DNA from: Methanosarcinales archaeon
Lineage (GTDB): Archaea > Halobacteriota > Syntropharchaeia > Alkanophagales > Methanospirareceae
Assembly (NCBI GenBank): GCA_025464585.1
Contig: JAODGL010000065.1
Coordinates: forward strand, 1-16,124
Direction: 5' to 3'
DNA length: 16,124 nucleotides
A model generated the notes under the pieces. The model was not told where the DNA came from. It made no database searches and was given only the letters and a program-made list of their open reading frames with translations. Below, piece by piece: positions 1 to 6,265 of this stretch. Both the position numbers and the translations under genes were made by a program. Every line of letters starts with the position of its first letter. Position 1 is the first letter of the stretch.

Positions 1-21
1 AGTCCCCGAGGTATGAAACGA

Positions 22-102
22 CTAAGAAGAATATGCCTCCTTTATCAATTTTTCCACTTCTTCCAGCAGTTTTGGTGTAAATTTCGCCTCTATAATCTCC
101 AT
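22..102 (-). other. Short ORF (26 aa), possible start of a ribbon-helix-helix protein, ended by TAG
   Basis: This ORF starts at ATG 102-100, just after the DUF5678-like gene. A GGAGG (111-115) lies 8 nt upstream, inside the last codons of that gene, which suggests translational coupling. The peptide begins MEIIEAKFTPKLLEEVEKLI, which resembles the first strand and helix of CopG-type ribbon-helix-helix antitoxins (inference from pattern only). It meets TAG at 22-24, and the frame is then open to the window edge. It may be a nonsense-disrupted gene, a frameshifted gene, or a chance ORF behind a good ribosome binding site. Confidence 0.3.
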
Positions 103-104
103 TT

Positions 105-401
105 TTATCGCCTCCTCATAAGATATGCAACCGCTACAGCCATGCAATCGCAAACATCGCTTTCCATGTTATACCGCCTTATCCTCTTACGCATTACTTT
201 ATCCTCTTCGCCTACCTTGTTTATATACATTATTTTGGCGTTCGTGTTTTCATAAGCAATCTTCAAAGCATCAGTTAAGGATTCTGCAACTGCCGCAATC
301 TTGTTTTGTGCGATACTCACCCATTTACCCCTGTATTTCCGGAGTAGCTCATCTCGTGTCTTCCAGTAAAATTCCTTCTGCTGCTGGAATTCTGAGGTCA
401 T
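105..401 (-). CDS. DUF5678-like small protein (98 aa)
   Basis: This is a small soluble protein. Its central part, about residues 18-68 (ELLRKYRGKWVSIAQNKIAA, then a helix and KIMYINKVGEED), matches the pattern of DUF5678, a short alpha/beta domain common in archaea and of unknown function. The C-terminal tail is basic with a Cys-Asp-Cys and ends in Arg-Arg-Arg. Those last codons double as the GGAGG for the short ORF that follows. A purine-rich stretch (AAGGAAGGGAAG) precedes the ATG. The gene lies 43 bp after xseA on the same strand and is probably co-transcribed with it. In other archaea DUF5678 proteins often sit beside small protease-like or toxin-antitoxin-like genes (family knowledge). 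No function is assigned. It does not look like XseB, the expected small exonuclease VII subunit. Confidence 0.65.
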   Translation of the reverse strand: MTSEFQQQKEFYWKTRDELLRKYRGKWVSIAQNKIAAVAESLTDALKIAYENTNAKIMYINKVGEEDKVMRKRIRRYNMESDVCDCMAVAVAYLMRRR

Positions 402-444
402 GTTACTTCCCTTCCTTTATCGCCCTGTAATATTCTCTTCTTCT

Positions 445-1752
445 CTATCTCTTCCCCTTCTTCTCCTTCACTTCCGAAACTGCTTCTCCATCGTGGAATA
501 ATATCTTCAATGCATCTCCAACTGAAATATCCTCCACACTCCTTACTACTCTACCTTCCGGCAATCTCGAACATATACTGTACCCCCTCTCGAGGATAGC
601 CAAAGGGCTCAAAGCATCCAGTTTGCCAGTAAGAGCCTGCAAGCTTTTCTTTTGTAATGCCAAGCGATGAGAAATCTCGGCAAGCATACTCCTCTTTATT
701 TCATCTACTGTCTGTCGGTATTGATTTATCCTCTCCGTAGGCTTTCTAAACAGGATGTTCTTTTCTATGTTCTCCAACTTCCTTCTCTGGAATTCAACCG
801 CTTTGAACACATTCTGCCGCATCCTCAGCTCTAAGGAGCTCAAATTCCTTACTATCTCGCGATTATCCGGCACAACTATCTCTGCCGCTTCTGAAGGTGT
901 CGCAGCTCGTCGGTCCGCAACAAAATCAGCGATGGTAAAGTCTGTTTCATGCCCCACTGCGGAGACCACAGGAATTTCAGATGAGAAAATCGCTCTGGCG
1001 ACTGCTTCTTCGTTAAATGCCCACAGTTCTTCTATCGAACCTCCTCCTCTTCCCACCACCAGCACGTCTATTTTCATGAGCTCCGCATTCACCCTGTTCA
1101 TCATACGAATGGCATTTACTATCTGCAAGGGGGCTTCTTCTCCCTGCACTGCAACTGGTGCCAGCAGAATATGTACATGCGGAAATCTTCTCTTTGTAAT
1201 GTTCAGCATGTCTCTGATTGCAGCACCGGTAGGCGAAGTGATAATGCCTATCCGACGTGGGAAACTCGGTATCGACTTCTTATAAGCCTTATCAAACAAA
1301 CCCTCCGCCCTCAACTTCTTCTTTAACTGCTCAAATGCGCGGTATAGTGCACCTATCCCTTCCTCTTGTATCTCATCCACGTATAACTGATACCTTCCCT
1401 GCTTCTCATACACGCTTATATGACCCCTGACTATCACACTCATCCCATCTTCTGGAATGAACTTCAGTCCAAGGTTCTTTTCCCTGAACATCACGCATCG
1501 CAACGCCGAAAATTCATCCTTCAGCGTGAAGTATAGATGACCGGAAGTAGGCTGAGAGAGGTTAGAAAGTTCCCCCTTTACATAGATGTCGCTCAGCACT
1601 TCATCCTCGTCCAATCTCTGTCTTATATGTCTTGTGACCTCCTGAACGGTGAATATGCGAGGAGTTTCTTTCTCTTCCTTCTCTTCCTCTCCATCCTTTT
1701 TCAAGTGCAAGAAATCCGTTAATGTAATTCCCTTTCTATGTTTAACCTCCAT
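445..1752 (-). CDS. xseA: Exodeoxyribonuclease VII large subunit
   Basis: XseA is the catalytic subunit of exonuclease VII, which degrades single-stranded DNA from both ends into oligonucleotides during repair. The 435-aa protein has an N-terminal OB fold at about residues 33-130 (FTVQEVTRHI through YQLYVDEIQEEG). The exonuclease domain follows, with RRIGIITSPTGAAIRD (166-181), GRGGGSIEELW (234-244), VGHETD (266-271) and DRRAATPSEAAE (280-291). A coiled-coil region and the conserved LERGYSI element complete it. D181, the GRGGGS loop and H268 fit the family's proposed active site. Residues 1-30 form a charged extension (GEEEKEEKE) beyond the usual start. No xseB follows; the next gene is a DUF5678-like protein. 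The start at ATG 1752 has only a weak upstream GAGG about 14 nt away, so the true start may be internal. thpR lies 75 bp upstream on the same strand. Confidence 0.95.
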   Translation of the reverse strand: MEVKHRKGITLTDFLHLKKDGEEEKEEKETPRIFTVQEVTRHIRQRLDEDEVLSDIYVKGELSNLSQPTSGHLYFTLKDEFSALRCVMFREKNLGLKFIPEDGMSVIVRGHISVYEKQGRYQLYVDEIQEEGIGALYRAFEQLKKKLRAEGLFDKAYKKSIPSFPRRIGIITSPTGAAIRDMLNITKRRFPHVHILLAPVAVQGEEAPLQIVNAIRMMNRVNAELMKIDVLVVGRGGGSIEELWAFNEEAVARAIFSSEIPVVSAVGHETDFTIADFVADRRAATPSEAAEIVVPDNREIVRNLSSLELRMRQNVFKAVEFQRRKLENIEKNILFRKPTERINQYRQTVDEIKRSMLAEISHRLALQKKSLQALTGKLDALSPLAILERGYSICSRLPEGRVVRSVEDISVGDALKILFHDGEAVSEVKEKKGKR

Positions 1753-1827
1753 TTGGCGACTTTAACCCTCTTCTCTTGCTTCTCTTGGTTTTTCGTGTGA
1801 ATCATCTATTTTTTGAAGTAAATAAAA

Positions 1828-2424
1828 CTATCCTTTCAACTTTTTCACATACATATCCTCATAGATGGGTCCTTCAGGCGTAAGCGTGCTGTGCTTTAAT
1901 TTTAGCTCATCCACAAGCATCTCTCCCACTCCTTCCTCTCTCAACTCCGCTATCTTTTTCAATAGTCGCCCCATTTCATCCCTTGAACCTGCTCTCGAGT
2001 GCATTTTCACCCGACACAGTGTAACGTGTGAACTGAAGCGTTTTTCAAGTGGGAATCCCAGCGCATGCAGCTTCGATTCCACTTCCTTCTGCAATGCTTT
2101 CAACTCTTCCACACCCTTTTCCATACCTACCCATATAACCCTTATGTTTCTTACTTTTTCCGGTGGAGCCTCAGGAAAGAAGCCCACACCTCTCAACACT
2201 ATATCAAATGGCTTTCGACTTATCTCTGCCAATGCCCCTTTAACTTCTTCTACCCGATCCTCTGGAACGTCACCCAAAAATTTCACTGTTTGATGCGCCT
2301 GCTCCGGGTTCACGAATTTTAATTTTAGATTCTCATGTATTTCTAAGTCCATAAATTGCTCTTGTATCTCCTTTATCCCTGTTCTTATTTCCTCAGACAG
2401 GTCCACTGCAATAAACGTTCTCAT
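1828..2424 (-). CDS. thpR: RNA 2',3'-cyclic phosphodiesterase (2'-5' RNA ligase family)
   Basis: This is a member of the 2H phosphoesterase superfamily, ThpR/LigT branch. These enzymes hydrolyse RNA 2',3'-cyclic phosphates and can reversibly form 2'-5' linkages. The two signature tetrapeptides are present: HQTV at residues 44-47 and HVTL at 133-136. The start is set at ATG 2424 (MRTFIAVDLSEEI), which matches the family's usual N-terminus and gives 198 aa, a typical length. An upstream in-frame TTG at 2451 would add nine untypical residues. It would also leave only a 2-nt gap after the nearest GGAAG. A TATA-like TTTTATA (2463-2469, minus) would start a transcript near 2440, which agrees with ATG 2424. 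xseA follows on the same strand 75 bp downstream, a likely operon. The physiological substrate in archaea is unclear. Confidence 0.92.
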   Translation of the reverse strand: MRTFIAVDLSEEIRTGIKEIQEQFMDLEIHENLKLKFVNPEQAHQTVKFLGDVPEDRVEEVKGALAEISRKPFDIVLRGVGFFPEAPPEKVRNIRVIWVGMEKGVEELKALQKEVESKLHALGFPLEKRFSSHVTLCRVKMHSRAGSRDEMGRLLKKIAELREEGVGEMLVDELKLKHSTLTPEGPIYEDMYVKKLKG

Positions 2425-2462
2425 AACACTTTTGGTATGAAAATACTTCAAACTTCCTTATC

Positions 2463-2469
2463 TATAAAA
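2463..2469 (-). promoter_or_regulatory. Probable TATA box of thpR
   Basis: TTTTATA on the minus strand lies about 40 bp before the thpR ATG. With the usual archaeal spacing of about 26 bp, transcription would begin near 2440 and leave a leader of about 16 nt. The call rests on motif and spacing only. Confidence 0.4.
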
Positions 2470-2544
2470 CTTTTGAGTCGCTCCACAAAGGTTTCATTAC
2501 TAATGAGAACTTTATGTTAATAAAAAACAAGCATCTAAAAAATC

Positions 2545-2950
2545 ATGAACACAAGACAGCTTAAAGAGATAGTCGTTCAGCAGAGAGAAGAGCTAAAAGA
2601 GAAGTAAATTCTCCGCGGACATCGGGAGGGCGATAGAGAATCTCGTATTCATAGAATTGAAGCGTCGTTCTTCTGACTCAACAGAGATATATTATTGGAA
2701 GAATAAGGGAGAGGTAGATTTTGTGATAAAGGAGGGTTTACGTGTTAAGGAATTGATTCAGGTTTGCTATTCCATAGACGAAAAGACAGAGGAGCGAGAG
2801 ATAAGAAGCCTGATAAAGGCGATGGATGAGTTCCAGTTGAAAGAGGGGCTGGTAATAACTGAAGACCTTGATAAGGAAGTGGTAGTAGATAACAAAAAGA
2901 TAGTGTACAAACCCTTATGGCTGTGGCTGTTAGAATCCACCGAATATTGA
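2545..2950 (+). pseudogene. Remnant of a DUF4143-type AAA ATPase with a large internal deletion
   Basis: These are two ends of one protein family joined out of frame. Positions 2545-2607 encode MNTRQLKEIVVQQREELKEK and then TAA. This looks like the N-terminus of COG1373-type ATPases (P-loop ATPase plus DUF4143). From 2609, in another frame, the sequence reads FSADIGRAIENLVFIELKRR, then EIYYWKNKGEVDFVIKEG, ending at TGA 2948-2950. That is the C-terminal DUF4143 region with its PD-(D/E)XK-like EVDFV motif. Everything between is missing, including Walker A and B and the rest of the ATPase, roughly 250-300 aa by comparison with usual lengths. The C-terminal part has an in-frame ATG at 2657, so a 97-aa peptide could still be made, but it would begin inside the fold. 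A simple deletion plus frameshift explains the structure. It lies between thpR and mutL, which are otherwise intact. Confidence 0.85.
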
Positions 2951-2972
2951 GCAATTACAGATGATTGAACTC

Positions 2973-4715
2973 CTACCTCCTCTTGAACCTCTTCTCTATT
3001 TCATCCCTGGTTAACCTGATCATCGTTGGTCTCCCGTGCGGACACGTGTAGGGTATCTTTGCGTTCCTCAACCCCTCCACTATCTCTCGCATACCTTCAT
3101 AAGATAACTTCTCTCCTGCTTTTATACTCGCTTTGCAAGCCGCAGTGGCGAACAAAATCCTTATCCTATCCTCCCTTTTTCCGCTCTCTTCCACTAAATC
3201 CTCTATTACCCCCATAATCTCCTCTTCTCCTATCAGACGATAGAAAACCACCGGGATTGCTCGTATAATATAACCGTCCTCGCCAAACGGCTCTATATCA
3301 AACCCCATGGATCTAATTGTCTCTTCATTCTCACGGAGCAAATAGAGCTGATGCGGACTGAGTTCAGGCACGTAAGGTCTTAAAAGAGCCTGCTTGTCTA
3401 TTCGCTGCCCGTATTTCTCGATCAATCTCTCATAGTTTATTCGTTCCGCGGCGGCATGCTGGTCTATCATAATCACATCTTCCGCTTCACTCTGTGCTAT
3501 GAGATAACTATCGAGCACCTGATACAGAGGGGCAGCCCGTATGTCCAAACTGCCACCTTCCTCCCTCTCGCCAGTCTCTGTAATATCTGCTTGAAAAGAA
3601 GTTTGCACGGCTTTTATCGCTGCTTTTCTCTCGACACCTGGTGCACCGAAGAAATCAATACTCCCGGCTTCAGGTCCAACTTTCTCCTCGACCTCTGGAA
3701 TCAAATCCGCATGTCGTAGCGTTGTGGAAACGGAATCTGCTATGGCGTGAAAAACTTCATTCCGGTGGTAAAAACTTATCTCGTGCTTCTTTGGATGTAT
3801 ATTCACATTTATTTCGCCTGGCTCGATGGAGAGAGAAAGAACCGCGAAAGGATAAGCATGCTTTGGTAACAAAGACATATAGCCTCTCTTTATTGCCTTG
3901 TCCATGACCTCGCTCCTTACAAACCGCCTGTTCACATACGTGAATAGATGTTTTTTTGTGCCGTAAGCCAAAGCAGGCTTGGAGATATAGCCGCTAAGTT
4001 GGAGGTCAATGCGCGGATAAGAAGCAGAGGAATCCGGCTCTTTTAGCTCGATGAGCTCTTTTGCAATGCCGCTCCCGTATGCATTAACGATAGCATCTAA
4101 CATTTTTCCATTGCCTAACGTGCTTATGATGGGCTTTTCGTCATGAAAGAGTTCAAATTTTATCTCCGGATAGATTACGGCATAATTTATCACCGTCTCC
4201 ACTATATGCCTCAGTTCAGTGGATTGCGATTTTATGGTGCCGATTCTTGCAGGAAGGTTGTAAAACAGGTTTTTGACTTCTATGGTGGTGCCATTTACTC
4301 TGGTTATCCTCCTTCGTTCTTTTATCACTCCACCCTCAACTCTCTGATAAGTCCCGAAATCTTCGCTTCTGTGTCTTGTGCTAAGTTCTATCCTTGACAC
4401 CGCTGCTATGCTTGGTAACGCCTCACCGCGGAATCCAAGCGTTTGTAAAGATGTCAGGTCTTCAATGCTTCTTATTTTGCTCGTTGCATGCTTCTCAAAT
4501 GCTATTTCTACATCTTCTTCGCTTATACCACATCCATCATCTGTTATCTTGATATAATCCATTCCCCCGTTGCCTACTTCCACAACCACGTGCCTACTCC
4601 CTGCGTCTATCGAATTCTCTATCAACTCCTTAACCACTGATGCTGGTCTGTCTACAACCTCACCAGCGGCGATTTTACCTATCGTCTGCTCCTCTAAAAC
4701 AAATATACTCCTCAT
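2973..4715 (-). CDS. mutL: DNA mismatch repair protein MutL, endonuclease type
   Basis: MutL couples mismatch recognition by MutS to strand incision and removal. The start is ATG 4715 (MRSIFVLEEQTIGKIAAGEV), the classic N-terminus, giving 580 aa. The frame is open further upstream, but that would add a Lys-rich segment read from the leader region. The N-terminal GHKL ATPase shows ELIENSIDAG (30-39, with E30 and N34), DDGCGI (59-64), HATSK (76-80) and TLGFRGEAL (92-100). The C-terminal dimerisation domain carries DQHAAAERINYE near 418-429, which fits the metal-binding DQHA(X)2E(X)4E nuclease motif. It also has ACKASIKAG near 526 and CPHGRP near 558, the other conserved nuclease-site elements. 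It should therefore nick DNA itself, like Bacillus or eukaryotic PMS2-type MutL and unlike the E. coli protein. No mutS lies in the window. The gene is divergent from the prenyltransferase gene. Confidence 0.96.
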   Translation of the reverse strand: MRSIFVLEEQTIGKIAAGEVVDRPASVVKELIENSIDAGSRHVVVEVGNGGMDYIKITDDGCGISEEDVEIAFEKHATSKIRSIEDLTSLQTLGFRGEALPSIAAVSRIELSTRHRSEDFGTYQRVEGGVIKERRRITRVNGTTIEVKNLFYNLPARIGTIKSQSTELRHIVETVINYAVIYPEIKFELFHDEKPIISTLGNGKMLDAIVNAYGSGIAKELIELKEPDSSASYPRIDLQLSGYISKPALAYGTKKHLFTYVNRRFVRSEVMDKAIKRGYMSLLPKHAYPFAVLSLSIEPGEINVNIHPKKHEISFYHRNEVFHAIADSVSTTLRHADLIPEVEEKVGPEAGSIDFFGAPGVERKAAIKAVQTSFQADITETGEREEGGSLDIRAAPLYQVLDSYLIAQSEAEDVIMIDQHAAAERINYERLIEKYGQRIDKQALLRPYVPELSPHQLYLLRENEETIRSMGFDIEPFGEDGYIIRAIPVVFYRLIGEEEIMGVIEDLVEESGKREDRIRILFATAACKASIKAGEKLSYEGMREIVEGLRNAKIPYTCPHGRPTMIRLTRDEIEKRFKRR

Positions 4716-4863
4716 ACACTTTTTCTTTTTTACAAAAAGAAAACCTGTGCTAAAAGAAAAACTAAGAGTATTTTTAGTCAAGGTTTTTACCGAAGGTAAA
4801 AAAGTTGTTGGTACTAAAAATATAAGTTTCTTTGATCAAACTTTCTTAGGGGAAAGAAAGTTT
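4716..4863. promoter_or_regulatory. Divergent promoter region with inverted repeats, mutL / geranylgeranyl transferase
   Basis: This 148-bp AT-rich region separates two divergent genes. ACTAAAAATA occurs on the plus strand at 4813-4822 and on the minus strand at 4769-4778, a perfect 10-bp inverted pair. Each copy is placed like a TATA box for the gene it points to. Between them is a perfect inverted repeat, TTTTTACC (4784-4791), GAA, GGTAAAAA (4795-4802). Predicted transcription starts are near 4748 for mutL and near 4845 for the plus-strand gene, assuming about 26 bp from the TATA centre. The palindrome TTTGATCAAA lies at 4831-4840. Confidence 0.6.
4721..4743 (-). repeat. Perfect inverted repeat in the mutL leader
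   Basis: TTTTCTTTTT (4721-4730) and AAAAAGAAAA (4734-4743) are perfect complements around a 3-nt loop, and the repeat ends 5 nt before the mutL ATG. CAC (4717-4719) and GTG (4747-4749) could extend the pairing across a small bulge. In the mutL transcript it would form an AU-only stem just ahead of the start codon. Confidence 0.7.
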
Positions 4864-4864
4864 G
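4837..4864 (+). repeat. 11-bp hairpin with an SD-like loop abutting the GTG start
   Basis: CAAACTTTCTT (4837-4847) and AAGAAAGTTTG (4854-4864) are perfectly complementary around the loop AGGGGA (4848-4853). The loop is the only ribosome-binding-like sequence for the prenyltransferase gene, and the last paired base is the G of its GTG start. If transcription starts near 4845, as the TATA-like box suggests, the left arm would be largely untranscribed. The repeat may then act as a DNA site or be a dispersed palindromic element instead. Confidence 0.65.
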
Positions 4865-5754
4865 TGTTGAGAATAAAAACCATCTGGGAATTAACGAGAT
4901 TGGAGCATGGGTTGATGTATGGATGTGGGGTAATAATAGGGATAGTCATAGCAGGGGGGAGTTCTTACGAACCCGCGATTTTTGGATTCTTAACAGCTTT
5001 TTTTATTCAAGCAGGCACATTTGCGCTGAACGATTATTATGACCTGGAGTCGGACGTTGCTAACCGGAGGATGGATAGACCTCTGGTGAGAGGGGATATA
5101 AAAAAAGAAGAGGCGTTGCTGATTGCGTGCATTGCCACTACCATCGGCATTATATTTGCCATTTTCCTTTCCATAATCCTGAAAAATTCTATATTCTTCC
5201 TCATAGCACTTGCATTGGCTGCCCTGGGTGTTCTTTACGATATAAAAATAAAGGAATTCCTCGCAGTGAGTAACTTTTATATTGCGGGTACGATGGCGAT
5301 ACCGTTTATCTATGGCGGGTTAATCACAGAGCCCGATAGAATAGAAGTGGTGGTACTTATACTTATTCTTTCTTCCATTGCGTTCTTTGCTGGTCTCGGA
5401 AGAGAGGTGATGAAGGACATAGCGGATGTAAAAGGGGATGAGATAAGAAACGTAAGGAGTATCGCAAGGGTGTACGGAATGGAGAAAGCCAGGCGCATTA
5501 CAATTTTTTCCTATTCCTTCGCAGCTATACTGAGTGTGGTTCCTTTTTTCCTGGTGAATACCCCTTATCTCTTTAATCCTGCATATATCCTTCTTGTTAT
5601 GGCTGCCGATGCATTGTTTCTGCATACGTGTTTCCGACTCAAACCTTTTAGAAAAAGGTTTGCTTTTGATATAAATTATAACTATCTGAGGAAGGAGACA
5701 TTGATAGCACTGGTTATTGGGTTAATTGCATTTGTTAGTGGTGCTTTGGTTTAA
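4864..5754 (+). CDS. Geranylgeranylglycerol-phosphate geranylgeranyltransferase (UbiA family, DGGGP synthase)
   Basis: This membrane prenyltransferase adds the second geranylgeranyl chain to geranylgeranylglyceryl phosphate, giving the digeranylgeranyl precursor of archaeal lipids. From GTG 4864 it is 296 aa, the family's usual size. It opens with an ELTRLEHGLM-type N-terminus, followed by about nine membrane segments. Both Asp-rich Mg-pyrophosphate motifs are present: NDYYDLESDVANRRMDRP (N-D-x-x-D-x-x-x-D) and REVMKDIADVKGDE (D-x-x-x-D). The open frame continues back into antisense mutL, so its length does not set the start. GTG 4864 was chosen because AGGGGA lies 10 nt upstream and homologous proteins begin here; TTG 4867 is an alternative. 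coaD follows after 30 bp, probably in one transcript. Other UbiA-type substrates are possible, but the motifs and the archaeal context favour lipid synthesis. Confidence 0.88.
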   Translation: MLRIKTIWELTRLEHGLMYGCGVIIGIVIAGGSSYEPAIFGFLTAFFIQAGTFALNDYYDLESDVANRRMDRPLVRGDIKKEEALLIACIATTIGIIFAIFLSIILKNSIFFLIALALAALGVLYDIKIKEFLAVSNFYIAGTMAIPFIYGGLITEPDRIEVVVLILILSSIAFFAGLGREVMKDIADVKGDEIRNVRSIARVYGMEKARRITIFSYSFAAILSVVPFFLVNTPYLFNPAYILLVMAADALFLHTCFRLKPFRKRFAFDINYNYLRKETLIALVIGLIAFVSGALV

Positions 5755-5784
5755 ACGCCATAAGTTCATAAAATAATATCAAAA

Positions 5785-6252
5785 ATGAGAGTAGCGATAG
5801 GCGGCACCTTTGACCCACTGCACGATGGGCATAAGAGGTTATTGAAAAAAGTGTACGAGCTGAGTGAAGGCGACGAAATCGTCATAGGTGTGACATCTGA
5901 TAGGATGGCACGAGCCAATAAGAACAGAGAGGTTCTTCCTTATCACGCGAGGGCTGCGAACCTCTCTAAATACATGTATGAGGAATATGGTGTAAAGATC
6001 AGAACGGTAGAATTAAACGACAGATACGGCGTTACTCTGGATGAGGATTTTGATTGCATTGTCATATCCCCGGAGACGTATGAAGTGGCGTTGGAGATAA
6101 ACAGGCTAAGAAAAGAGCGAGGAAAGAAACCGGTGAAGATAGTAAAAGTAGAACATGCAAAAGCAGCCGATGGCAAGACAATCTCGTCAACAAGGATAAA
6201 AGCGGGTGAGATAGATGAACATGGGTCTTTACTCGCTTACAATGAAAAATGA
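5785..6252 (+). CDS. coaD: Phosphopantetheine adenylyltransferase, archaeal type
   Basis: This enzyme transfers AMP from ATP to 4'-phosphopantetheine, giving dephospho-CoA in coenzyme A synthesis. The 155-aa protein is a single nucleotidyltransferase domain. GGTFDPLHDGHKRLL (6-20) contains the HxGH motif (H13, H16), and ISSTRIKAGEID (133-144) carries the second nucleotide-binding signature, here ISSTRI. The length and the NREVLPYHARAANL segment fit the archaeal/eukaryotic PPAT branch (COG1019) rather than bacterial CoaD. The start ATG is 30 bp after the prenyltransferase stop, so the two are likely co-transcribed. The gene ends 13 bp before the convergent peptidase gene. Confidence 0.93.
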   Translation: MRVAIGGTFDPLHDGHKRLLKKVYELSEGDEIVIGVTSDRMARANKNREVLPYHARAANLSKYMYEEYGVKIRTVELNDRYGVTLDEDFDCIVISPETYEVALEINRLRKERGKKPVKIVKVEHAKAADGKTISSTRIKAGEIDEHGSLLAYNEK

Positions 6253-6265
6253 ACCACAGATATTC

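Noticed and set aside
1865..2293. 142-codon plus-strand frame opposite thpR.
   Set aside because: It is antisense to thpR, whose two HxT motifs are intact; the Ser/Phe/Thr-rich composition is typical of an antisense shadow.
4570..4863. Upstream in-frame extension of the prenyltransferase by 98 codons.
   Set aside because: It is antisense to the conserved mutL N-terminus and includes the intergenic repeats; family members begin near GTG 4864.
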